The translations under genes and the position numbers were made by a program. From Algivirga pacifica (GTDB taxonomy: Bacteria; Bacteroidota; Bacteroidia; Cytophagales; Flammeovirgaceae), in assembly GCF_039543525.1 (NCBI RefSeq), contig NZ_BAABJX010000005.1, positions 62,001-126,000 on the forward strand: a stretch of 64,000 bases of DNA, read 5' to 3'. Every line of letters starts with the position of its first letter. Positions within the stretch are counted from its first letter, which is position 1. Shown here in pieces: positions 36,311 through 46,190 of this stretch. The notes beneath the pieces are model-generated. The model was not told where the DNA came from and searched no databases. It was given only the letters and a program-made list of their open reading frames with translations.

Positions 36311-36478
36311 TGTTGAATCGTTGATTCGTTGAATTGAGCTTCGCTCCATTACATGGCGTCTTGATTCGAGTTGATATGTTGTATGAGTATCAGTACATAT
36401 TTCAATCAACAGTTCAACTCAAATCAACTCACCGAAGGTGAAATTCAACGATTCAACAAGCAGCGTAAGCTGCCTCAA
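36311..36478. repeat. GTTGA mini-hairpin inverted element
   Basis: TGTTGAATCGTTGA (36311-36324) is mirrored exactly by TCAACGATTCAACA (36445-36458). Between and beyond the arms are mini-hairpins with short loops: GAGC-TTC-GCTC, CACC-GAA-GGTG and GCAGC-GTAA-GCTGC, joined by GTTGA or TCAAC words. It lies at the convergent junction between the Rrf2 and chitinase genes, before a standard terminator. Confidence 0.85.
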
Positions 36479-36504
36479 CAATTTACCTTAAGGAAGAGAT
36501 AAAT

Positions 36505-36537
36505 AAAAAAGACCGAGGAAAATCCTCGGTCTTTTTT
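36505..36537. terminator. bidirectional terminator (chitinase 3' end)
   Basis: GACCGAGGA pairs perfectly with TCCTCGGTC around AAA, flanked by A6 on the left and T6 on the right, so it can work in both directions. It lies about 30 bp after the chitinase stop. Confidence 0.9.
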
Positions 36538-36565
36538 CATAATTACTTCAGAAATATGTACTCTC

Positions 36566-39500
36566 TTATTGCTTGATTAATTTTTGTACTTGTCGGCTGT
36601 TTCCAGCTTGTACGCTCATTAGGTAAACACCGGAAGATAATTTGCTGCCATCAATGGCGATGCTTTGCATTCCTTTGTCCAGTGACTTCTGTATACGTTT
36701 TACGATACTGCCTTGTAGGTTGTAAAGTACTACGCTTACTTCCGTTTGCTGTGAAAGGTTCAGCTGTACCTGTGTTTGTTCACTGAATGGGTTCGGGTAG
36801 AACTTCACATCCAATTGAGGAGATACAATTTGCTGTTCTGCAAAACGGGCACTACCATAAAGGGCATTATTCATGGCTGTCAGTAGTGATTTAGATGGGT
36901 CAGTCACATCAAATGTAAGCTCCCAAATAATCGTTCCTTGCAGGCCATTGTTTTTGGCATAAGTTACCTTAGCGGCAGCCCCCTTAGGTGTTTCATAGTA
37001 GATCTTTCTACCGTCCTCAGCTCCTACAAATCCATTCAGTTGGTTTGGATCGTTTGGATCATAAGACGTAGCAGCATCAGGGTAAAGGCTAAGGATCTCA
37101 TCATACCCTATAAAGTAGAATCCATTAGTGCCTTGTCCAGCATCTTTCTTGCTTAGGGATAGGTCATATCCATAGAATGGAACGCCAATTGCCAGTTTGT
37201 TCTTCGCTACTCCGTGTCCAGACCCTTGCCATGTCGCCCAGTCTCCACTCCAGTATTCCAAGGCAACCTCAGAAGAGTAGATAGGGTTGTCAGCAGAAGC
37301 TTTGTCGTAAAGGCTATTGTCTACGGTATACAGGGAAGCGTGAGGACCGATTGGAGAATCATCCCATGAGCCTGTGAAGTCATACGTCATCAGGCCGATA
37401 TAGTCTAAGTAAGCGGCTACATCTGCATCATAGTTGTTACCGTACCAAGGCGTAGCAAATAGCGCTGCAGAAAGCAATAAGTCAGGGCGTTTTGCTCTTA
37501 GCTTTTTCGCTAGAAGTGTCATGCCGTAAGCGGCAGGGTGTGCCCCTTGATCTACGTTCTCATTCCATTTGTCAATACCTCTTTTTCTACCTCCTTGCTC
37601 AGCTGTTCCTGGGATAGCAGGGTCTTGCCACCAACATTCTAGGTCAAGGTCGATACCGTCCAGGTTATATTGATCAACAAAGTCGATCAAGTCATCAGCA
37701 AGTACGTCAATCATGGCAGGGTTGTCTCTGTATTGCTCCATTAGTTTTAGGAAGCCGTAGTCAATTGCTCCACCGACAGCGATGGATACCGTAGCGCCTT
37801 GTGCATGTGCTTTAGCTTCGATGATAGGCAACAAAGAATCCAATAGGTGTAGTTCTTTAGGATCGTAATTACCTGTAGCGAAGTCAGCGTCAGTATACGC
37901 TGCACCAGCTTTCATCTCGTACATCAGGAAGGCAACATTAACGTGAGTAACTTTGCTGTAATCCAAGTCTCCAGGGCTTCCTTTCCAAGTAGGAACATAT
38001 CCAACGATACGTTGTGCGCCTGTAGGGGCAGGAGCGAACGGCCCGGTTAGGTTGATACTACCGTCAGGATTGATGTCATTCACTGAGCTTTGCGTAAACA
38101 ACAATGTTTTGTTGGCTGTAACTGTATTTCCTTGAGCATCGGTTGCAGAGACAGCTACTAGGTAAGAACCGTAAGCGGCAGGAGTGAAGTTCACTAGATT
38201 TCCGTTACTTGTTTGTCCATCAACAGTGATATTCACGTCACTTACCGTACCGTTTTCATCTGTAGCACTTACTTCAACCTGTACGGTAGTTAGTGCCGTA
38301 TAAGTGTCTCCACTAGGCTGAAGGAAAGTGATTACAGGAACTTCATCACCTAGACCTCCTTTTCCACAAACTTCTCCAGTTGACTCCCAAGGGTCTCCAG
38401 CCGTTGGCAGGACTCCTTTGTTGGCATACCATTTAGCCTGATAGATGTCTCCATTGTAATTGACTTTCGTACCTTGTGTATAGTCCAGGCTGCTGTCCCA
38501 GTCAGCGTAAGGACACTCAACTGTTGATCCTTGTTCAGCAACGGTAACACTTGCTTGGTCTGTTGCAGTTAGGCCATCGTTGTCTGTAGCAGTTACTACA
38601 ATCACGTAGTTTCCAAAGGCAGTTGCCGTGTAGTCACCTTCTGTAGCACTTTCTCCATTTACGGTGTAAGTGATAGAAGCAATCGTACCATCTTCGTCAT
38701 TAGCGGTAGCACCAATGCTGAAAGTATAAGGAAGGCTTTCTACGTTCACGGTACCGCTTACTGAGGTCGATAGTGTAACCGTTGGAGCTTTTGGTTGTGG
38801 CGCTAGAAGTGTTACCGTAACCTGATCCGTAGCAGTCATTCCGTCATTGTCGGTTGCAGTAGCTATAACAACATAGTCTCCATAAGTATCTGCCTGGAAA
38901 TCTCCGGCTGCAGCATCTACACCGTTGACTGTGTAAGTCAAAGAAGTCACAGTACCATCGCTATCTGAAGCAGTTGCCGCCAATGATAAGGTATATGGAA
39001 GGTTAGCTGTTTCGACAGTACCCTCTGCAGGAGAAGTAAGGCTTACGGTAGGGCCAACCGGACCGGATTGACAAGGTCCTAGAGGTTTCCACCAATGGTC
39101 AGCAGCACCAGGTGTTACATTGTAAAGGTTGTTTACTTGTGCCTCATACAACATACCATTATAACTTACCTGATCACCTGAGTTGTAGATCGTAGGATAT
39201 CCTTCATATTCTGGAGCATCACAACCACCTGTTTGTACAGGCTCAGTAAGTGTTACTGTTGCTTGATCTGTAGCAGTCATTCCGTCATTGTCAGTAGCGG
39301 TTACGACAATGACATAATCTCCGTAAGCAGCCGCTGTATAGTCTCCATCGGTAGCGTCTACACCATTTACAGTATAAGTAATGGAAGTAATGCTACCATC
39401 TGTATCCGTTGCTGAAGCGTCAAGTGTCAAGGTATACGGAAGACTACTTACTTCCATGCTTCCTGTAGCTGGAGAAGTTAGGGATACTGTTGGAGGTGTA

Positions 39501-42055
39501 CCTGCTTGAGGTGCTGTCACCGTAATGGTTGCTGCATCGGTAGCGGTCAGTCCATCACTGTCTGTAGCTGTTACTTCGATGTTGTAGGCTCCGTAAGATG
39601 TAATCTCATATGATCCTTCAGGTACTTCAGTGCCATTTACCGTATAGACTACTGATGCAATCGTTCCATCCGTATCCGTAGCTTCTGATGCTAGCGTAAT
39701 GCTGTATGGCAGTGTTTCCACTTCTACGCTGCCTGTAGCTGGAGATGTAAGGCTTACAGAAGGAGCAACAGGGTCAATCGTTCCATCATCCTCGCAAGGT
39801 CCTAGTGGTTTCCACCAGTGATCTGCAGTACCTGGCGTTACATTGTAAAGGTTGTTGACCTGAGCTTCGTAAAGTGAACCATTGTAGCTTACTACATCAC
39901 CTGAATTATAAATGCTAGGGTACCCTTCGTATGCAGGAGCATCGCAACCAGGTTGAACCACTACCACTTCCTCTTCTACGGTTACAGAGATTGTAGCCAT
40001 AGCGGAAGCGCCTTCATTATCTACTACATAAGCAGAGATGGTATAGGCACCGAATGTAGAAGGCGTCCAGCTTGCTGTGCTACCTTCAAATACCTGACCG
40101 TTTACTTCTATACGTACCGTATCAATAGTTCCATCGGTATCGTTGGCATCTACGCTAATGCTGATAGCTCCAAGACTTTCTTGTGTAATCACGGCTTGAT
40201 CAGCAGGAGCAGTAATGCTTACGGTAGGCGCAACGTTTGGTACTGTAGGATCTATCACGTTCACTTTAGCAGTACGTGTTGTACTCTTTCCTTGGTCATC
40301 CGTTGCAGTAACTTCGATTGCTTGCTCTCCATAAGCAGAAGGTGTAAATGTCGCACTGTATACATCACCCGAAACCGAAGGAGTAACAGCCGTGCCATTC
40401 ACTGAAATGGTAACATTGGCAATAGCGACATCATCAGTAATGGTAGCACTGAAGCTAATCGCTTCCAAGCTTTCTTGCTCTACAGAAGTCGGGGCCGATA
40501 TACTAACTACAGGAGCAGGGTTAACAGGGCCTGCGTTTTCAGCAAATACCTTGTTGACTACGTGTGCTAGCTCTGGCTTGGTATCCGGGCAGTAAGGATA
40601 GGTACCTACTTTACTTGTTTCAGGACCTACTTTCCAGTCTGTGAATACTTCCCAGATAATCACACCACCTGCGTTATTGTCTGTAATGTACTCGGATTTT
40701 AGTTTAATAGATTCCTCATCGTCATAACTAGTGAAATAATGGAATCCATTTTCAGATTTCGTCATATAAGGAACTTTGGCAATATCGTCCCAGTGACGAG
40801 TCCATCCACCTCCAGCAAGGGCATCTCTAATTTGCGTGTAATAAGGAGATCCTTCTGTTGCTGTCCAGTTGTTCATGTCAGCTGCTGACATTACAGGACC
40901 ATCTACAGAGAAACTTACTTGTTTCTTAACAGTAGGAGCATTGACTCCTGGAGTGCTTTCCGTGATAACACCACGACCATAGAAGGCCATACCCATGTTG
41001 ACTTTTTCGGAGTTGATACCCAAAGAGTCTACCATATAAGAGAATGTGGTATGCCATGAGAAGTCTCCCCATTCCTCACCAGGGTATGGATATAGAGGAG
41101 AGTTGTGTCCTGCGATATTGGACCACCCACCATGGAAGTCATAACTCATCATATTATAGTAGTCCATTACTTTATCCAGCTCTTCCCATTCTAGGTCTTT
41201 CAGCTTGGAAGGTACTGCACTAAAGGCAGCAGTAACCAAACGATCTGGACCAATGGCTTCACGGATTTCCTGCATTAGTACTGTGAAATTGTGATAATCT
41301 GCTTCAGTACCAGTAAAGTTCATACCTGAGAATGGTCCCGGGTATTCCCAGTCAATGTCGATACCATCAAAGCCGTAATCTTCAACCAAAGTGATACAGT
41401 CTTGAATGAAACGAGCTCTCTTGATTGGATCAGCAGCCATTTCAGGGAAGTGCTTACACATGGACCATCCACCGATGGAAGCCATAACCTTAACACCATT
41501 GTCATGTGCCAATTTAATCATACTAGGCTGTACATACTCTACCAAAGGCCACTGTCCTGTTTCACCAGAAGCGGGTTTTACCCACCCCAGATAAGCACCG
41601 TTTGGATTCGGTTCATAGCCCAGGTCATATAGGATGTCATCCCATCCCCAGAATTCTTGAGGCACTCCTAATACCATCGCCTGATCATGGCTACTGTAAG
41701 GGTCTGGGTGAAGTAGATCGTCAGGTTGCTGGATTTGCCCATCCTGATAGATCTGTTTATTTCTAAGGTCTCCACTGTGCATGGAGCCATCAACTGCTAC
41801 CCCAAAGAAAGAGAAGTTTAGAATGGTGTACTGGGAGTAATCAATATTGTAGTGATTGTAGGCTCCCTTAGGAATGTTGAAGTCCTGTCCTTTCCAGGCA
41901 TCCCAGTTAGGGACATACCCGATGATTTGTTTTTCATGATCTGCTGTAGAATACGGGCTACCCGAGTTGATTTGTGCTTCTGCTCCTATTAGGGAGAATA
42001 GCATCAATAAAGCGGTAAAAGCCCCACTCCACCATGTGTTGTTTTTCATTTTCAT
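36566..42055 (-). CDS. T9SS-secreted double-GH18 chitinase
   Basis: An 1829-aa multidomain chitinase similar in plan to Flavobacterium johnsoniae ChiA. Signal peptide 1-27. First GH18 domain about 40-500 with the catalytic motif FDGIDIDWEYPG (Glu237). Ig/cadherin-like repeats (TATDxDG-type) and three CBM5/12 chitin-binding modules (CDAPAYEGYP near 701-753, CDAPEYEGYP near 942-995, and 1179-1235). Second GH18 domain about 1340-1720 with DGIDLDLE (Glu1473). C-terminal T9SS sorting domain (VKFYPNPFSEQTQ to QKLIKQ). The two catalytic domains may give exo- plus endo-action. It is divergent from a propeller/LuxR regulator. Confidence 0.95.
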   Translation of the reverse strand: MKMKNNTWWSGAFTALLMLFSLIGAEAQINSGSPYSTADHEKQIIGYVPNWDAWKGQDFNIPKGAYNHYNIDYSQYTILNFSFFGVAVDGSMHSGDLRNKQIYQDGQIQQPDDLLHPDPYSSHDQAMVLGVPQEFWGWDDILYDLGYEPNPNGAYLGWVKPASGETGQWPLVEYVQPSMIKLAHDNGVKVMASIGGWSMCKHFPEMAADPIKRARFIQDCITLVEDYGFDGIDIDWEYPGPFSGMNFTGTEADYHNFTVLMQEIREAIGPDRLVTAAFSAVPSKLKDLEWEELDKVMDYYNMMSYDFHGGWSNIAGHNSPLYPYPGEEWGDFSWHTTFSYMVDSLGINSEKVNMGMAFYGRGVITESTPGVNAPTVKKQVSFSVDGPVMSAADMNNWTATEGSPYYTQIRDALAGGGWTRHWDDIAKVPYMTKSENGFHYFTSYDDEESIKLKSEYITDNNAGGVIIWEVFTDWKVGPETSKVGTYPYCPDTKPELAHVVNKVFAENAGPVNPAPVVSISAPTSVEQESLEAISFSATITDDVAIANVTISVNGTAVTPSVSGDVYSATFTPSAYGEQAIEVTATDDQGKSTTRTAKVNVIDPTVPNVAPTVSITAPADQAVITQESLGAISISVDANDTDGTIDTVRIEVNGQVFEGSTASWTPSTFGAYTISAYVVDNEGASAMATISVTVEEEVVVVQPGCDAPAYEGYPSIYNSGDVVSYNGSLYEAQVNNLYNVTPGTADHWWKPLGPCEDDGTIDPVAPSVSLTSPATGSVEVETLPYSITLASEATDTDGTIASVVYTVNGTEVPEGSYEITSYGAYNIEVTATDSDGLTATDAATITVTAPQAGTPPTVSLTSPATGSMEVSSLPYTLTLDASATDTDGSITSITYTVNGVDATDGDYTAAAYGDYVIVVTATDNDGMTATDQATVTLTEPVQTGGCDAPEYEGYPTIYNSGDQVSYNGMLYEAQVNNLYNVTPGAADHWWKPLGPCQSGPVGPTVSLTSPAEGTVETANLPYTLSLAATASDSDGTVTSLTYTVNGVDAAAGDFQADTYGDYVVIATATDNDGMTATDQVTVTLLAPQPKAPTVTLSTSVSGTVNVESLPYTFSIGATANDEDGTIASITYTVNGESATEGDYTATAFGNYVIVVTATDNDGLTATDQASVTVAEQGSTVECPYADWDSSLDYTQGTKVNYNGDIYQAKWYANKGVLPTAGDPWESTGEVCGKGGLGDEVPVITFLQPSGDTYTALTTVQVEVSATDENGTVSDVNITVDGQTSNGNLVNFTPAAYGSYLVAVSATDAQGNTVTANKTLLFTQSSVNDINPDGSINLTGPFAPAPTGAQRIVGYVPTWKGSPGDLDYSKVTHVNVAFLMYEMKAGAAYTDADFATGNYDPKELHLLDSLLPIIEAKAHAQGATVSIAVGGAIDYGFLKLMEQYRDNPAMIDVLADDLIDFVDQYNLDGIDLDLECWWQDPAIPGTAEQGGRKRGIDKWNENVDQGAHPAAYGMTLLAKKLRAKRPDLLLSAALFATPWYGNNYDADVAAYLDYIGLMTYDFTGSWDDSPIGPHASLYTVDNSLYDKASADNPIYSSEVALEYWSGDWATWQGSGHGVAKNKLAIGVPFYGYDLSLSKKDAGQGTNGFYFIGYDEILSLYPDAATSYDPNDPNQLNGFVGAEDGRKIYYETPKGAAAKVTYAKNNGLQGTIIWELTFDVTDPSKSLLTAMNNALYGSARFAEQQIVSPQLDVKFYPNPFSEQTQVQLNLSQQTEVSVVLYNLQGSIVKRIQKSLDKGMQSIAIDGSKLSSGVYLMSVQAGNSRQVQKLIKQ

Positions 42056-42497
42056 TTTAAGGAATGGTAAAATAAATATGTGAATAATAAAGTGGCAGGC
42101 GAGAAAACATTACGCAACGATTGGGATGGTTGATGTTACTGCCACTTGTTGTTTGTTCACACAATCTACGATGCTAAAAAACAGCTGTACAAATGTTAAC
42201 GGGGTACAATTAGGGATACCTGTTATGAATAAATCACTGAAAAAAGGGGGTACAAATAAGGGGATACAGTGACCTTTAAATACCTTATTTTCCCCCTAAG
42301 AAAGGTGTTACGTAGAAAAAAATAGGGGATACACCCCCAAATACAGGTTAAGGAGCTGTTAAAACGCTATTAATTCATTTAACTCAGGTTTTTATTTTGA
42401 AAATTTACTTTATTGCAGAATAAGGTGTTGTACTGTTTGATTATTATTTTATATTATTTTTATACACACCTTGTCTTTACCAAATGCCGATAACAAC
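42056..42497. promoter_or_regulatory. divergent control region with GGGG(A/T)TAC repeats
   Basis: The 442-bp region between chitinase and regulator holds GGGGTACA (42201), AGGGATAC (42212), GGGGTACA (42247), GGGGATACA (42260) and GGGGATACACCCCC (42326-42339), plus an inverted TTCCCCCTA (42290-42298). The pairs are spaced 11 and 13 bp apart, about one helical turn, as expected for dimer sites of a LuxR-type protein. No clear TAnnTTTG box was identified for either gene. Regulator binding is inference. Confidence 0.5.
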
Positions 42498-45488
42498 ATG
42501 CTTCTCAAACAATCATTTCTAGTAGGGATTTTATCGATTCTGACTTCTTTTACATATGCGCAATATGCCCAACTCAAAAAGTTAACAGCAACAGATGGGT
42601 TGAGCCAAAATGATATTTATTGCATTGCCCAAGATTATCAAGGTTTCATATGGCTGGGGACAGATGATGGACTTAATCGTTATGATGGGTATGAAATGGA
42701 AACCTATAAAAAAGGGAGTGAGCCAGGTACCTTGAGTTTTAATGCTGTAAGGGTATTGTTGGAAGACAGCAAGAAACGGTTGTGGATAGGTACTCATGCT
42801 GGGTTGAATCGCTACAATCGAGAGAAAGATACTTTTGTAGTCTATAATAACTTTGAGGATAGCTTACAACATGACATCAGAGCTATTATGGAAGATCAAC
42901 AGGGGGCTGTGTGGGTTGGTACAGTAAGTGGTGGTTTATTTTACTATGAAGAGGAGTCTGATACCTTTCAGTCTGTTACGGAGGTATTTCAAGGAAATGC
43001 CATTCAAGCATTGAGTATAGGGAATAATGGAGAGGTTTGGGTAGGGACAAGTGCAGGTATTTATCAGTACAAAAATGGAGAAGCAAAGTTGATAGGATTA
43101 CCTGAACTAGAAGTACGTAGTTTACAAATGGATGGAGACAAGTTGTGGATCGGTACTTATTTGAATGGGTTATACCAGTATGATATGAAGCATAAAAAGC
43201 TTCAAAAGAAGTTAGTAGAGGTAATTGGAGGAAGAGGTTCAGTGCTTTCCTTAATGATTGACCGAAGTGGTTTGTTGTGGATAGGAATGGAGCAGGAAGG
43301 AGTATTTATCTGGAATAGAAAGCAAAAGCGGCAAGAACGCTTAGGGTTTTCCAGTAGCCGTATGGATACGAAAGCCCTGCTAAGTTTGATGGAAGACCGG
43401 GAAGGGAATATCTGGATTGGGGCGTTCGCTAGTGGAGCATTTATTTACAATCCTCAGGAACGCTTTCAGTTATTGACACAAGAATGCTTTCATTCTTCGA
43501 CCATTTCAGGGAAAAATATTACAGCACTCTATGAAAGTAAGAATGACGATTGGTGGATTGGAACGGATGGAGAGGGTTTGGATCGTTTTCGTCCTGATAT
43601 GATGTCTTTTACTAATTATCGTTTTAGCTCTTCAGACCCAAATACATTGGGTAGTAATAATATCTTGTCATTGGATGAAGATGCTCAAGGAAATATTTGG
43701 GTGGGAACGTATGGAGGTGGGTTAGCTCATTTAGAGGTTGCTACTGGCAAGATTACACGCTATCAGTATGCGGCAGGAAATACCAATAGTATTGTAGATG
43801 ATAATGTATGGGAGGTTTTGGTAGATCAGGAAGGTAAAGTGTGGGCCGGAACGGATAAAGGAATCTCTGTTTTTGATCCAAAGAATAAATACTTTGAACA
43901 TTATACGGCCGATGATCGAGAGGGGACATTAAGTAACGGAGAGATACGCTCCATCTATGAGGATGTGAGGGGAGATATTTGGATAGGAACGTTTTATGGG
44001 CTGAATCGATTTGACCGAAAAACCAAACGCTTTGAGGTGTATCACCTGCCTATTTTTAATAATAATACGTCTAAGGGAATATTGTGTATTACTGAGGATA
44101 ATGCGCTGAACTTATGGGTAGGAACTTTTGGGGGAGGAGTATTTCGCTTTAACCGAACGACCCGAAAGTTTGAGTCTTTTTCTGATGAAGAAGGATTACC
44201 CAATAATATGGTATATAGTATCGTGGAGGACGATGCACATCATTTGTGGATGGGAACAGGCAGGGGAGTAATGGACTTTAATCCAATGACGATGGAACAT
44301 AGTGCTTTTACAGAGGAGGATGGTCTGCAAAGTGGACGTTTCAATCGAAATGCAGCAGTGAAATTAAAGGATGGGCGTTTACTATTTGGAGGAGTGGAAG
44401 GTGTCAATATTATTGATCCTTCAGACGAACCGCAAGGAAATGTTACTCCAGAGGTGCAATTGACCAAGTTGAAGGTGTTTAATCAGGAAGTAGGTATCGG
44501 GGGAGAGGAAACCACATTACCAAGACAGTTGACTCAAATGGAGAAGATTGTTTTGAAGCCAGAAGAGAAAGCATTCTCGATTACCTATTCGGCAATGAAC
44601 TATCTTTATAACGATAAAATGCGCTATGCTTATCGTCTAAAAGGCTTTGATAAGCAATGGAACTATGTAGGCAACCAACGTACTGCATCTTATACGAACT
44701 TGGCACCAGGTACTTATACTTTAGAAGTAAAAGCGACTATAGATACAAGAAATTGGCCAGATAAGGTAAAGACCATCAGAGTAGTGGTTGAGCCATTTTT
44801 TTGGCAGACACCTTGGTTTGCAGGCCTGGTGATTGGTATTGTGATTATAACACTCTTTTCTTTTTACCGTTGGAAGTTGGGGGTGGAAAGAAGACAACAG
44901 CAGCGTCTTAATCGATTGGTAAAGCAACGTACCGAAGAGTTGGAAGAAGAGAAGAGAAAAGCGATACGAAAAGGAAAGTTGCTACTGGCGGCAGAGCAAG
45001 AAAATAGAGAATTGGTACAGAGTCAGTTAGAGGAGCAACTCTCATTCCGTGAAAAAGAATTGATGACACATACCTTACACACCATTCACAAAAATGAACT
45101 ATTGAAGCGCTTAAGGGATGCATTGAAACAGATGGAACGAAAACAGGAAACAGCAAGGAGTGCTTTAAAGGGCTTGATAGGACAGATTGATGATAGTTTT
45201 CAGTTGGATAAGGATTGGGAGCAGTTTAATGTCTTGTTTAGTGAGGTACACAAGAACTTTATTAAGGCTTTGAAAACGCAGTTTCCTGACTTGACAGAGA
45301 CTAATTTAAGGCTTTGCTATTTGTATAGAATGCAGCTTTCTTCTAAGGATATTGCCGTGACATTGGGGATTTCTATTAACAGCGTCAAGGTTGCCCGACA
45401 CCGTTTGAGAAAAAAACTAGGACTTTCGCAGGATGAAAGTCTACGTCAGTTTTTGCAAGAGTTGTCGGCAGAAGAAGTCTATGAATAA
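42498..45488 (+). CDS. propeller sensor with Y_Y_Y and cytoplasmic LuxR-type HTH
   Basis: A 996-aa membrane regulator. Signal peptide, then about 13 reg_prop propeller repeats (residues about 25-640; units such as GNIWVGTYGGGLAHL and GDIWIGTFYGLNRFD), then a Y_Y_Y domain (RYAYRLKGFDKQWNYVG), one membrane span (about 773-795), a coiled coil, and a C-terminal helix-turn-helix (LSSKDIAVTLGISINSVKVA). There is no histidine kinase or receiver domain, so it is a one-piece sensor-regulator. The ATG at 42498 is preferred to an upstream TTG (42471). Its position divergent from the chitinase suggests it controls chitin use. Confidence 0.9.
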   Translation: MLLKQSFLVGILSILTSFTYAQYAQLKKLTATDGLSQNDIYCIAQDYQGFIWLGTDDGLNRYDGYEMETYKKGSEPGTLSFNAVRVLLEDSKKRLWIGTHAGLNRYNREKDTFVVYNNFEDSLQHDIRAIMEDQQGAVWVGTVSGGLFYYEEESDTFQSVTEVFQGNAIQALSIGNNGEVWVGTSAGIYQYKNGEAKLIGLPELEVRSLQMDGDKLWIGTYLNGLYQYDMKHKKLQKKLVEVIGGRGSVLSLMIDRSGLLWIGMEQEGVFIWNRKQKRQERLGFSSSRMDTKALLSLMEDREGNIWIGAFASGAFIYNPQERFQLLTQECFHSSTISGKNITALYESKNDDWWIGTDGEGLDRFRPDMMSFTNYRFSSSDPNTLGSNNILSLDEDAQGNIWVGTYGGGLAHLEVATGKITRYQYAAGNTNSIVDDNVWEVLVDQEGKVWAGTDKGISVFDPKNKYFEHYTADDREGTLSNGEIRSIYEDVRGDIWIGTFYGLNRFDRKTKRFEVYHLPIFNNNTSKGILCITEDNALNLWVGTFGGGVFRFNRTTRKFESFSDEEGLPNNMVYSIVEDDAHHLWMGTGRGVMDFNPMTMEHSAFTEEDGLQSGRFNRNAAVKLKDGRLLFGGVEGVNIIDPSDEPQGNVTPEVQLTKLKVFNQEVGIGGEETTLPRQLTQMEKIVLKPEEKAFSITYSAMNYLYNDKMRYAYRLKGFDKQWNYVGNQRTASYTNLAPGTYTLEVKATIDTRNWPDKVKTIRVVVEPFFWQTPWFAGLVIGIVIITLFSFYRWKLGVERRQQQRLNRLVKQRTEELEEEKRKAIRKGKLLLAAEQENRELVQSQLEEQLSFREKELMTHTLHTIHKNELLKRLRDALKQMERKQETARSALKGLIGQIDDSFQLDKDWEQFNVLFSEVHKNFIKALKTQFPDLTETNLRLCYLYRMQLSSKDIAVTLGISINSVKVARHRLRKKLGLSQDESLRQFLQELSAEEVYE

Positions 45489-45496
45489 AAAATGAA

Positions 45497-45567
45497 GGGC
45501 GATCCTTGTGGTCGCCCTGACGCAGGAATAAAGGATGAAAGAACTATTATCTTTTATCCTTCACCCT
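45497..45567. repeat. GGGCGA palindrome and heptad inverted repeat
   Basis: GGGCGATCC-TTGT-GGTCGCCC (45497-45517) is a single copy of the palindrome repeated at 186-383. It is followed by ATAAAGGATGAAAG and, in mirror, CTTTTATCCTTCACCCTTT. The element fills the convergent junction between the regulator and an acidic protein gene. Confidence 0.8.
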
Positions 45568-45580
45568 TTCTCTATTTGAA

Positions 45581-46084
45581 CTATTCGAAATCGAAAGAAC
45601 GTCTTGTGTCATCCAACTCTACTTCTCCGCCATTTTTCTTGAACTTCTCAATGAAGTCAGCGATGTCTTTTTCTGTGATTTCTTCACGGTTAAGACAAAC
45701 ATCTAACCCTACGCCAATTTCAGCAGCAAACTCATCCATTTCATAGAACTCAGAAACTTGATAATCCTCGTCTTTGGCTAATGCATCAACAATACCGTCC
45801 ATTAATTCCAGGTGAGGGCCTTCTTCTGCGTTGAAATCCATCTCAGCGTACTCAGGCTTTTGTTGAATAACCTCTTGTACTGCATCTTCAAAGATATTCG
45901 CAAAAAACTCTTCTTCTAATGTGTAAAAGAAAGCATCGAATAGCTCCTCTTTACCATCAAATTCAGCAACAAACAAGACATTTTTGTGCATCTCATCTTG
46001 TTCTGCGTCTGGACGCATAATAAACGCACGTCCTTCTTTGGCTGCTTGCGCCTTTACTTTTGCAATTTCTTCAGCGTGATTCAT
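45581..46084 (-). CDS. acidic hypothetical protein
   Basis: A 167-aa strongly acidic cytoplasmic protein, with no signal peptide or membrane segment. The ATG at 46084 gives MNHAEEIAKVKAQAAKEGRA; an upstream TTG would add four residues. It has Glu/Asp-rich helices (LDDTRRSFDFE at the C-terminus) and one cysteine. I do not recognise a family. It is probably a real gene because the frame is long and uninterrupted, and its composition is coherent. It is co-oriented with the upstream TPR gene, with 106 bp between. Confidence 0.6.
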   Translation of the reverse strand: MNHAEEIAKVKAQAAKEGRAFIMRPDAEQDEMHKNVLFVAEFDGKEELFDAFFYTLEEEFFANIFEDAVQEVIQQKPEYAEMDFNAEEGPHLELMDGIVDALAKDEDYQVSEFYEMDEFAAEIGVGLDVCLNREEITEKDIADFIEKFKKNGGEVELDDTRRSFDFE

Positions 46085-46190
46085 ATTTGGTGTCAAATTG
46101 ATAAGTTTTGAACTTTTATAGAAGCAAATATAGACGGATCTATAAATAGTTAAATGATTATTGCTTTAAATATTTCTGTGAAGTGTAGAC

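Noticed and set aside
39953..40405. 150-codon plus-strand frame
   Set aside because: It is antisense to the Ig-like repeats of the chitinase, with no start signal and low-complexity composition.
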